The notes under the pieces: model-generated
Seen by the model: the letters and a program-made list of their open reading frames with translations, nothing else
Told to the model about the DNA's origin: nothing
Database searches by the model: none
Position numbers and translations under genes: made by a program
Shown here: positions 1 through 5,841 of the stretch, piece after piece
How the letters are laid out: the number at the start of each line of letters is the position of its first letter
How positions within the stretch are numbered: the first letter of the stretch is position 1
NCBI GenBank assembly: GCA_027346765.1
Contig: DAIERN010000096.1
Location: 1-5,841, forward strand
Source of the DNA: Chloroflexota bacterium
GTDB lineage: Bacteria; Chloroflexota; Limnocylindria; Limnocylindrales; CSP1-4
Direction of reading: 5' to 3'
Length of the DNA: 5,841 nt

Positions 1-2199
1 TCCGAGGCGCTCCTCGTGCGGCGGTGGCTCGACGAGACCGACGAGGCACGCGACCTCCTCGCGCGGCGGCCCGACCTTGGCGTCGGCGGCGCGCACGACA
101 TATCGACCATCGTGCTGCGTGCCAAGCGCGGTGGTCGCCTGTCGGGAGCCGAGCTGCTGCAGGTGCTGGAGACCCTCGTCGCCGCCGGGCGGCTGGCCGA
201 CGCGCTGCGGGACGAGCGACCGCCGCAGCTGCACGAGCTGGGCCGCTCGATCAAGGCGCTGCCCCAGTTGCGCGCCAAGCTGGAAGGCGCGATCGACCCC
301 AACGGCGAGATTCTCGATAGCGCGTCACCCGCATTGGGCGGTCTGCGCCGCGCCGTCCGCGTGGCCTACGAGCGACTGAGGACGCGGCTCGAGTCGATCG
401 TCCACGGCGAGCTGGGCGGCGCGCTCCAGGAGCCCATCGTCACGCTCAGGAACGGCCGCTACGTCGTGCCGGTCCGGGCCGACGCCAAGGGCCGCGTGAA
501 GGGCATCGTCCACGACCAGAGCGGCAGCGGCCAGACGCTCTTCATCGAGCCGCTGGTGGTGGTCGAGCTGGGCAATGCCTGGCGCGAGGCACAGCTGGCG
601 GCCCAGGCGGAAGAGGAACGCATCCTCGATGAGCTTTCCGGGCTGGTCGCCGCGCAGGCGGACGCGCTCGAGGAAACGCTCGCCGCCCTGGCGACCTTCG
701 ACTTCTGGCTGGCCCGCGCGCGGCTCGCCGGCGAAATGGACGCCGTTCGACCGGAGACCCTTGATCGCGATGACGTCGAGTTGCTCTCCGCGCGCCACCC
801 GGGCCTAAAGGGGAAGGTCGTCGCAATCGACATCCGCCTGGGGACCGACTTCCGGGCGCTGGTCATCACCGGGCCGAACACCGGCGGCAAGACCGTCGCG
901 TTGCGTACCTTGGGGCTGCTGTCGCTGATGCATCAGTCGGGGCTGCACATCCCGGCGGCGGCCGGCTCGCGCCTGCCGGTCTTCAAGGACGTCTTCGCCG
1001 ACATCGGCGACGAGCAGTCGATCGCCCAGTCGCTCTCCACCTTCTCCGGCCACATGCGCTCGATCGTGCGCATCGTCGACGCCGCGGGACCGGGCTGCCT
1101 CGTCCTGCTCGATGAGCTTGGCGCAGGCACCGACCCGACCGAAGGGTCCGCCCTCGCCCAGGCCCTGCTGGATCACTTCATCGCCGCGGGCGCTCTTGTC
1201 GCGGCCACGACGCACTACCCCGAGCTCAAGGCGTACGCCCACAACTCGGGCCAGGCGGAGAACGCCAGCGTCGAGTTCGACATCGAGACGCTGTCGCCCA
1301 CCTACCGGCTGTTGATTGGCCTGCCGGGCACCTCACAGGCGTTCAACATCGCGACCCGGCTGGGCCTGCCGGAGGCGCTCGTCGATGACGCGCGCTCGCG
1401 CCTGGGCCGCGCGCAGGCCGAGTTCGAGCAGACGCTCGTTTCGATCAAGGAGACGCAGCAGACCACTGAGGCGGCGCTGGCCCGCGCCGCGGAGGCCGAG
1501 CAACGCGCCCGTGCCGCGCGGCTGGAGGCAGAGGAAGAGCGTCGCAGCGCGCGGCGCGAGCGTGCGGCGGCCGCGGAACAGGCACGGGCCGAGGCGGAGC
1601 GCGCCCTGGCGGAGGTCAAGGCGGAGATAGGCGCGGCGCGCGAGCTGCTCGCCCGAGCGTCGTTGACCGAGTCGAACCTCGAGCAATCCGCCGCCCTCCT
1701 CGACGAGCGGCTGTCCGCCCTGGTCGGCGACGCTGCGGTGGCAGCCGTCGAGGAGCCCGCTCCCGTGCCGATCGAGATCGGTGCCACCGTCCGCTCGCGC
1801 GACGGCTGGCGCGGCACGGTGGCCGAAATCGATGATGAGACAGCCACGATCGCCGCCGGCACGATGAAGATCAAGGTGCCGCTCAACGAGCTCGAGCTGA
1901 TCAGCGGTCGCGTGACCGAGCTACCAGCTGAGACCATCCGGCCGCAGCCGCACCGCGTCATACCCACGAGCCTTGACCTGCGCGGGGCCCGTGTCGACGA
2001 GGCGCTGGAGCAGATGGAGAGCTACCTCGATAGCGCGGCAGTCGCCGGCGCGCCCCGATTGACGATCATCCATGGCCATGGCTCGGGCGCGTTGCGCGAC
2101 GCCCTCCGCAGCCGCCTCGCCACTCACCCTCTAGTCAAGAAATGGCGCGCCGGCGAGCGCGGCGAAGGCGGCGACGGCGCGACGATCGTCGAGCTCTGA
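1..2199 (+). CDS. mutS2: Endonuclease MutS2 (Smr-domain MutS homologue), 5' end outside window
   Basis: MutS2 is a cytoplasmic, dimeric MutS-like ATPase. Family members are known to act on recombination intermediates and, in Bacillus, to split collided ribosomes; which role applies here is not visible. The frame is open from base 1 for 732 codons. The family is usually about 780-790 residues, so some 50 N-terminal residues lie upstream, and the GTG at base 16 is an internal Val codon. Numbering from base 1: clamp/core region at about codons 1-270; Walker A GPNTGGKT at 291-298; STFSGHM at 346-352; Walker B LVLLDE at 367-372, followed by LGAGTDP; TTH at 403-405. An Ala/Arg/Glu-rich coiled coil covers about 464-575, and a KOW-like segment about 590-635. 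The Smr domain closes the protein with LDLRG (658-662), HGHGSGALR (691-699) and the usual GEGGDGATIVEL end. All key ATPase residues are present. Unlike mismatch-repair MutS, no N-terminal mismatch-recognition domain is visible. The next gene is convergent. Confidence 0.97.
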   Translation, partial: SEALLVRRWLDETDEARDLLARRPDLGVGGAHDISTIVLRAKRGGRLSGAELLQVLETLVAAGRLADALRDERPPQLHELGRSIKALPQLRAKLEGAIDPNGEILDSASPALGGLRRAVRVAYERLRTRLESIVHGELGGALQEPIVTLRNGRYVVPVRADAKGRVKGIVHDQSGSGQTLFIEPLVVVELGNAWREAQLAAQAEEERILDELSGLVAAQADALEETLAALATFDFWLARARLAGEMDAVRPETLDRDDVELLSARHPGLKGKVVAIDIRLGTDFRALVITGPNTGGKTVALRTLGLLSLMHQSGLHIPAAAGSRLPVFKDVFADIGDEQSIAQSLSTFSGHMRSIVRIVDAAGPGCLVLLDELGAGTDPTEGSALAQALLDHFIAAGALVAATTHYPELKAYAHNSGQAENASVEFDIETLSPTYRLLIGLPGTSQAFNIATRLGLPEALVDDARSRLGRAQAEFEQTLVSIKETQQTTEAALARAAEAEQRARAARLEAEEERRSARRERAAAAEQARAEAERALAEVKAEIGAARELLARASLTESNLEQSAALLDERLSALVGDAAVAAVEEPAPVPIEIGATVRSRDGWRGTVAEIDDETATIAAGTMKIKVPLNELELISGRVTELPAETIRPQPHRVIPTSLDLRGARVDEALEQMESYLDSAAVAGAPRLTIIHGHGSGALRDALRSRLATHPLVKKWRAGERGEGGDGATIVEL

Positions 2200-2213
2200 G
2201 CTCCGTCGCGCCG
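2175..2213. terminator. GC-rich hairpin over the mutS2 stop, candidate terminator between convergent genes
   Basis: The arms CGGCGCGACG (2175-2184) and CGTCGCGCCG (2204-2213) are perfect 10-base complements. An inner stem GAGCT (2191-2195) / AGCTC (2199-2203) with loop CTG stacks on them, leaving a six-base bulge ATCGTC on one side only. That makes 15 base pairs in all, with the mutS2 TGA in the inner loop and stem. The structure ends 21 bases before the stop of the convergent secreted-protein gene, so it could stop transcription from both sides. Neither side has a run of T, so it is not a classical intrinsic terminator; it might instead protect the 3' end or be a by-product of high GC. Confidence 0.5.
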
Positions 2214-2233
2214 CCCCGCACGAGTGACCGGTT

Positions 2234-2737
2234 CTAGCCGCCCGTAGAGGCGAACCATGCCAGGCCCGGGCTGGTCACGAACACCAGCGGGGCGATGCAC
2301 GGCGCCGGAAGTGTCAGGTCAGCCTCGATATTGGCGTTTCCGCCGCCGCTGCTCGCAGGCCCCGTCGTGGCCGCGAATGGCCCGGTCGGCACGTTGACCA
2401 CGGTGGCATTCGCATCGAGGCAGCTGACGATGGCACGGAACGATGTGACCGTGTTGCTGCCCGTGTTTGGCCCTGCAGCAAAGACCAGTCCGCGCACCTT
2501 GATCTCCAGGTGCCCGCTCGCGGTGAGCTCACCACGGCCCGAGCCGAGTGTCCAAGGGATACCGCCGCCATTGATCCCGCGGATCGCGTTGGCGGACCCA
2601 GTCAGAGCCGGCGTGACGCCAACCATCGTGTCGAACTCCAAGACGTTGGGCGTCTTGGCTGTCGTCAGACCCGACGTGGTCAAGATCAGGACCGCAGCGA
2701 TCGCGCCCACGATTGACCAGAGCCTGCGTCGAGACAT
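2234..2737 (-). CDS. Small secreted protein of unknown function (167 aa)
   Basis: I do not recognise a named domain. The start chosen is ATG at 2737, because AAGGAG lies five bases upstream and a signal peptide follows at once; in-frame ATGs at 2752 and 2800 would only add a charged, non-signal leader. The signal peptide has MSRRRLW, a hydrophobic core at about residues 8-24, and a likely cleavage after TTA (Ala27). I see no lipobox, so the mature protein of about 140 residues should be released or loosely surface-bound. It is Gly/Thr/Ala-rich with alternating hydrophobic stretches that suggest a beta fold: EFDTMVGV at 34-41, a GRGEL turn at 67-71, LEIKVRGLVF at 77-86, FRAIVSCLD at 100-108, IEADLTLPAPCIAPLVFV at 137-154. 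Its only two cysteines (106 and 147) could form a disulfide. Similar FDTM...PAPC secreted proteins are, as I recall, unannotated in Chloroflexota and actinobacteria. It lies downstream of the penicillin-binding protein on the same strand. Confidence 0.8.
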   Translation of the reverse strand: MSRRRLWSIVGAIAAVLILTTSGLTTAKTPNVLEFDTMVGVTPALTGSANAIRGINGGGIPWTLGSGRGELTASGHLEIKVRGLVFAAGPNTGSNTVTSFRAIVSCLDANATVVNVPTGPFAATTGPASSGGGNANIEADLTLPAPCIAPLVFVTSPGLAWFASTGG

Positions 2738-2742
2738 CGCCT

Positions 2743-2748
2743 CTCCTT
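2743..2748 (-). promoter_or_regulatory. Ribosome binding site of the secreted-protein gene
   Basis: On the minus strand AAGGAG, inside the purine run GGAAGGAGAGG, sits five bases before the ATG at 2737. It is the best Shine-Dalgarno match beside any start in the window and settles the start against the upstream in-frame ATGs at 2752 and 2800. The ATG at 2752 overlaps this same run, so it cannot use it. Confidence 0.75.
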
Positions 2749-2756
2749 CCATGCTG

Positions 2757-2794
2757 AGCCGTCCGCGTCGGTGCACGGCTGCCCGATGGCGGGC
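2757..2794 (-). other. Two small adjacent hairpins in the spacer between the penicillin-binding protein and secreted-protein genes
   Basis: The 111-base spacer (2738-2848) holds two adjacent inverted repeats. GCCCG/CGGGC with a four-base loop covers 2781-2794, and AGCCGT/ACGGCT with a twelve-base loop covers 2757-2780. They end 19 bases before the start codon at 2737, just upstream of the ribosome binding site. No T-run follows, so a classical terminator is unlikely; they could adjust read-through or mRNA stability between the genes. Stems this short also arise by chance in such GC-rich DNA. I found no convincing promoter in the spacer. Confidence 0.3.
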
Positions 2795-2848
2795 GGACAT
2801 GGCAGGCAGTACGCCACGGGAGACCGACCAGATTGCGCCAGTCTCAGG

Positions 2849-5701
2849 TCAGGTGGGGCCGGGCGTGTTTGGCGGCGGAGTTGGCTCGGGTGTGGGTGGT
2901 TCGGTCGGCGGTGGCGGGCTGGGCGTGATGATCGGCGGCAGCGTCGGCTCAGGCGTCGGCGGGAGCGTGGGGACGTCAGTCGGTCCGGGCGTGATGGTCG
3001 GCTCCGGGGTCAGCGATACCTCCGGCGTGATGCTCGGCGAGATGCTGGGCGACTCGGACAGGGACGGCGACGGCGAGGGCAAGCCCAGGCACGAGTCGGT
3101 CGGCGCGAAGGGGGCGCCCCACGACTTGCCGTAGGGGGTGTAGCCCGGCCGGAAGAGGTAGGTCGTGGTAGTCGGTACCGCAGGATCGGGCCCGCCGGAG
3201 GTGCCGGGGCCGATCTTGGCCCGGGCAATCCAATCGAGATTTGCCGCCTGCCAGTCGGGGTGGCCCGCCTCAACGCCCTCCAGCGCCAGGAAGCCCTTCG
3301 TTTCCGGTGTGCCGGCGCAGCCATCCTGCCAGAGGTAGTACTTGGTCGGATCCAGCGGATCAGCCACGACCTGGAGCCCGACCTTGGTCGTGTCGTCACC
3401 GGGCACTGTGCCCTCGATGAAGTTCTCGCGCACGGTCTGGGTCGTGTACTGGGTCGGCTTGCCGCCGCTCCAGGCATCGACGTCGGCCTGAACGATGCCC
3501 TGCGGCTGAGCAAAGTCCGCGACGGCGTAGTCCGCGGTGGCCTCGCGCATGAAGCCGCGCCACATGGGCGCGGCGACGTCCGTGGAAACGACCGGGTTCT
3601 GCGGCGTGAGGACGGGCGAGCCGTCGCTGTTGCCGCCCCACGTGCCCACGACGAGCGCGTACTCGCCGGCCGCGCGATCAGCGTCTGACGGTGGCGCGGT
3701 GTAGCCAAAGGCGACGAGGTCGTTGGCGTCGTTGTTGGTGCCCGTTTTGAGTGTCGCTGGCCGATGGTTGCCGCTTGCGTCCTGCAGTTCGAACGCGCCC
3801 CAGATGGGGTTCTGGCTGGGCTTGGTGTTGGACGCGAGGATGTCGGTCATGACGTACGCCGCCTGGGGCGAGATGACGGTCTCACCGGCGGGCGGCGTGT
3901 ACGGCGGCACGAGGTCCTTGCCGGATGAGTCGGTGATACGCAGAACGTGCGTGTAGCCGATGTGCGTGCCCTGATTGGCGAGTGTGGCGTAAGACTCGGC
4001 GACGTCGGCGATGTGCGTGACCTCGGTGCCCAGGGTCATGCTCAGGCCGGCCTTGGGAGTTGAATCCTGGAAGGTCATGCCGAACTTCTGGGCCATGTCG
4101 AAGACGTGGTCGATGCCGTTGACCTGGAGCGCCTTGACCGCGGGGATGTTGAGCGACCACTGCAGCGCGCTCCGCATTCGCAGTGGGCCGCGCTCGAGCA
4201 GGTCGTAGTCCTTGGGCATGTAGTTGTTGGTGCCCGCGAAGTTGGTCGTCACGTCCATGAACATCGTCGCCGCGGTCATCGTCCCGTCGTTGATCCCGGT
4301 GACGTAGTTGAACGGCTTGAACGCGCTGCCCGGCTGGCGCCAGCCGTTGGCAAGCACGTCGAATTGGGGTTGGAACTGCGGTGTGGTCTTGTCGCTGCGG
4401 TAGTAGCCGGCGCTGCCGACGTACGCCAGCACCTCCCCGGTCTGGTAGTCGAGCGCGATCATCGCGCCGTTGTTCACCTGGAGCTTCTCGAGCTTCTTCA
4501 TCCACGGCTCGAAGGGCACGCCGATCTGCGCGGCGTATGCCTCAGGGTCCGTCTCGTGCGGCAGGAACACCCCCGCGGTGACCCACTTCTCGGCGATCTG
4601 CTGCAGGTTGTAGTCGAGTGAAGAGGTGATGCGCAGGCCGCCCTGCTCGAGCTGCGGGCAGGTGTCCGTACCCGGCCCGCACAGCTTCACAGCAAGCTCG
4701 TCGCGCAGCGCCCAGATGAAGTGCGGCGCCAGCCACTGCTGACCCGGCCGCGCCGTCTGGGGCGCGAGGATGATCGGCTCGCGCGTTGCGGCGAGGAGCT
4801 GGTCGGGCGTGTACTGGCCCTGGGTGAGCACCATGCGGCTGGGGTCCGCGGCCATCGTCCGCAGGATCTCGTTGCGCCGGTAGACGATGGCGATGCTCTC
4901 GTTGAGCGGCACGTACAGCGTCCCGTCATCGGCGACCTCGGCGTTGCGCACCAGGTCGTAGGTCGAGGGCGACTTGGGCAGTGCTGCGAGCAGCGCCACC
5001 TGGCCCAGCGTCAGCTGGCTGAGCGAGTCGACGCCGAAGTAGCCCTTCGCCGCGGCGAGGACACCGTACGAGCCGTTGCCGTAGTAGTTCTGGTTGAGAT
5101 AGGCCTCGATGATGCGCTGCTTGCCGGCCTGGCCGGGGTAGGCCTCTGTGACGCGGACCGACTGAATGATCTCCTTGATCTTGCGCTCGATCACGCGGCC
5201 CGGATCACGCACGAGATCTGGGTCAAGCAGCCGCTGGCGGACGAGCTGCTGGGTGATCGTCGACGCTCCCCGCTCGCGGCCGCGAATGGTGTCGAGCATG
5301 GCGCTGATGATCCCGACCGGATCGACGCCGCTATTGGTCCAGAACGACTTGTCCTCTGTGGATGTCGTGGCGTCGATCAGGATTGGCGGCACCTGGTCGA
5401 ACGTGACCGGCTCGCGGTTCTCCGCCGTGCCGAACGTGGCCAGTTGGACCTTGTCGGTCCGGTCGAAGACGACCGAATCGGAGCCGAAGGTGATCTTCTC
5501 GAGGTCGCTCGTGGGCGGCAGGCCCTGGCTGTAGATGGCGAAAAGGCCGACCGTCACGATCAGCCCGATCAGGCCGACGAGCGCGAATCCGCCAAAGATG
5601 ATCATGGAGATGGCGACGGCGAGGCGGCTGTTCGATCGCTTGCCGCGCCCGGCTCCGCGATCGTCGTGGCGCGTCGCTCCGCGTGGCCCGCGACTCTGCA
5701 T
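2849..5701 (-). CDS. Bifunctional class A penicillin-binding protein (GT51 glycosyltransferase + transpeptidase)
   Basis: This 950-residue membrane-anchored enzyme polymerises lipid II into glycan strands and crosslinks their peptides outside the membrane. A basic cytoplasmic tail (1-26) precedes one transmembrane segment (27-57). The GT51 domain (about 85-250) shows TEDKSFW with catalytic Glu116, GASTITQQLVR (145-155), RKIKE (173-177) with the second Glu at 177, IIEAYLNQNYYGNGSYG (197-213), and LLAALPKSP (237-245). The transpeptidase domain (about 400-720) has nucleophile Ser459 in SAFK (459-462), SLN (516-518) and KTGT (652-655), all intact. After it come an unrecognised segment (about 741-874) and a tail (875-950) with 31 prolines in 76 residues. 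Possible disulfide cysteines are 341/348 and 795/871. Oddities are Asn123 where GT51 usually has His, and Gln234 where Glu is usual. The start is the only ATG before the membrane segment; its upstream GGAAG is a weak, closely spaced ribosome site. It resembles PBP1A/PonA types, but I assign no symbol. Confidence 0.97.
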   Translation of the reverse strand: MQSRGPRGATRHDDRGAGRGKRSNSRLAVAISMIIFGGFALVGLIGLIVTVGLFAIYSQGLPPTSDLEKITFGSDSVVFDRTDKVQLATFGTAENREPVTFDQVPPILIDATTSTEDKSFWTNSGVDPVGIISAMLDTIRGRERGASTITQQLVRQRLLDPDLVRDPGRVIERKIKEIIQSVRVTEAYPGQAGKQRIIEAYLNQNYYGNGSYGVLAAAKGYFGVDSLSQLTLGQVALLAALPKSPSTYDLVRNAEVADDGTLYVPLNESIAIVYRRNEILRTMAADPSRMVLTQGQYTPDQLLAATREPIILAPQTARPGQQWLAPHFIWALRDELAVKLCGPGTDTCPQLEQGGLRITSSLDYNLQQIAEKWVTAGVFLPHETDPEAYAAQIGVPFEPWMKKLEKLQVNNGAMIALDYQTGEVLAYVGSAGYYRSDKTTPQFQPQFDVLANGWRQPGSAFKPFNYVTGINDGTMTAATMFMDVTTNFAGTNNYMPKDYDLLERGPLRMRSALQWSLNIPAVKALQVNGIDHVFDMAQKFGMTFQDSTPKAGLSMTLGTEVTHIADVAESYATLANQGTHIGYTHVLRITDSSGKDLVPPYTPPAGETVISPQAAYVMTDILASNTKPSQNPIWGAFELQDASGNHRPATLKTGTNNDANDLVAFGYTAPPSDADRAAGEYALVVGTWGGNSDGSPVLTPQNPVVSTDVAAPMWRGFMREATADYAVADFAQPQGIVQADVDAWSGGKPTQYTTQTVRENFIEGTVPGDDTTKVGLQVVADPLDPTKYYLWQDGCAGTPETKGFLALEGVEAGHPDWQAANLDWIARAKIGPGTSGGPDPAVPTTTTYLFRPGYTPYGKSWGAPFAPTDSCLGLPSPSPSLSESPSISPSITPEVSLTPEPTITPGPTDVPTLPPTPEPTLPPIITPSPPPPTEPPTPEPTPPPNTPGPT
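2852..3079 (-). repeat. Pro/Thr/Ser/Glu-rich low-complexity tail of the penicillin-binding protein
   Basis: These bases encode residues 875-950. Short degenerate units rather than exact DNA repeats fill the stretch: PSPSPS, SPSISPS, and TPEPT three times (898-902, 916-920, 937-941), mixed with PP and PPP. There is no Lys, Arg or aromatic residue, and seven acidic residues. It should be an extended, disordered outer-face segment that may thread into or bind the cell wall. On the plus strand it reads as G-rich GGC/GGT-like runs, which is simply the complement of the proline codons. Confidence 0.85.
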
Positions 5702-5727
5702 CTGCTTCCAGACTCTAGCATTAGGTC
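5702..5727. promoter_or_regulatory. 26-base divergent start region with overlapping candidate -10 elements
   Basis: Only 26 bases separate the two divergent ATGs. On the minus strand TGC-TAGAGT (-10 at 5717-5712) is a fair extended -10 and would start the penicillin-binding protein mRNA only a few bases before its ATG. On the plus strand TAGCAT (5716-5721) fits TANNNT six bases before the tyrS ATG, suggesting a leaderless message. The two elements share bases 5716-5717. I found no good -35 for either. Any longer leader would have to begin inside the opposite gene. There is no room for a T-box, which often controls tyrS in Firmicutes. Confidence 0.3.
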
Positions 5728-5841
5728 ATGGATTCAGGCCTTGCGGATACATCTCCGCTGCTGCGTGAGCTGTCGTGGCGCGGGCTGATCGCGGAGCGCT
5801 CGACGGGCGTGGAAGCCCGCCTCGCGCGTGGCCCGATCAGC
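5728..5841 (+). CDS. tyrS: Tyrosyl-tRNA synthetase, N-terminal 38 codons only (3' end outside window)
   Basis: TyrS is the cytoplasmic class I synthetase that activates tyrosine with ATP and loads it on tRNA-Tyr. The frame runs open from ATG 5728 to the window end. Residues 11-24 (LLRELSWRGLIAER) match the family N-terminal helix, typically L-L-x-E-L-x-W-R-G-L-I-x-Q, and the visible end ARGPIS (33-38) sits where TyrS proteins have A-x-G-P-V-T just before the first Rossmann strand and its CGFDPTA motif. The HIGH and KMSKS signatures would lie beyond the window, so the call rests on this short stretch. No clear Shine-Dalgarno precedes the ATG, only AGG three bases away, which fits leaderless translation. 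It is divergent from the penicillin-binding protein gene. A chance open frame is the alternative, but the fit to TyrS is specific. Confidence 0.85.
   Translation, partial: MDSGLADTSPLLRELSWRGLIAERSTGVEARLARGPIS

Noticed and set aside
16..18. GTG as the mutS2 start codon
   Set aside because: The frame stays open back to base 1 and the family needs about 50 more N-terminal residues, so it is an internal Val.
1302..1967. Minus-strand open frame inside mutS2
   Set aside because: Ser/Ala/Arg-rich shadow of the coiled-coil coding region.
2181..2190. Perfect palindrome GACGATCGTC as a protein binding site
   Set aside because: It codes for part of the conserved TIVEL end of MutS2, and a single 10-base palindrome is weak evidence; it also competes with the larger hairpin.
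2866..2990. GGC/GGT-rich plus-strand stretch as a G-quadruplex or tandem repeat element
   Set aside because: It is explained by proline, threonine and serine codons on the other strand; G-runs are mostly two bases and units are not exact.
2771..3688. Plus-strand open frame of about 305 codons over the PBP 3' end
   Set aside because: The product is Arg/Gly-rich low-complexity sequence made by the antisense of the Pro-rich tail; no ribosome site or family resemblance.
5702..5727. T-box riboswitch upstream of tyrS
   Set aside because: The gap is only 26 bases and the adjoining sequence codes for the divergent PBP; no T-box sequence was seen.
4721..5788. Long plus-strand open frame antisense to the penicillin-binding protein
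   Set aside because: It is the complement of a gene with intact catalytic motifs; its Arg/Asp/Leu/Gly-rich product resembles no family, and stop-poor antisense frames are expected at this GC.

Overview
This window is ordinary high-GC bacterial chromosome, roughly two thirds G+C by eye. It carries four protein genes, two of them cut by the window edges. The proteins do not name the organism. The penicillin-binding protein has a single N-terminal anchor and a Pro/Thr/Ser-rich tail, and there is a small secreted protein of the FDTM...PAPC type. From memory I associate this combination with uncultured Chloroflexota (Limnocylindria/Ellin6529-like), with a high-GC actinobacterium as the alternative. 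This is inference only.

Layout, left to right. Bases 1-2199 (+) hold mutS2, missing only its N-terminus, with a complete MutS-type ATPase, a long coiled coil, a KOW-like segment and a C-terminal Smr domain. A strong GC-rich hairpin (2175-2213) spans its stop codon and fills the short gap to the convergent next gene, so it is a candidate terminator. Bases 2234-2737 (-) encode a 167-residue secreted protein of unknown function behind a good ribosome binding site. After a 111-base spacer with two small hairpins, bases 2849-5701 (-) encode a 950-residue bifunctional class A penicillin-binding protein. Only 26 bases separate its start codon from that of a divergent gene at 5728 (+), whose first 38 codons look like tyrosyl-tRNA synthetase.

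Working together: the penicillin-binding protein polymerises and crosslinks peptidoglycan at the outer face of the membrane. The small secreted protein follows it on the same strand with no obvious terminator between, so the two may be co-transcribed and both act in the envelope. mutS2 (recombination control or ribosome rescue) and tyrS (tRNA charging) are housekeeping genes in their own transcription units. I see no mobile element, CRISPR array, tRNA or rRNA, and no defence or biosynthetic cluster. The items worth a second look are the unknown secreted protein, the uncharacterised C-terminal part of the penicillin-binding protein, departures from the usual glycosyltransferase motifs, the hairpin over the mutS2 stop, and the very tight divergent start region.
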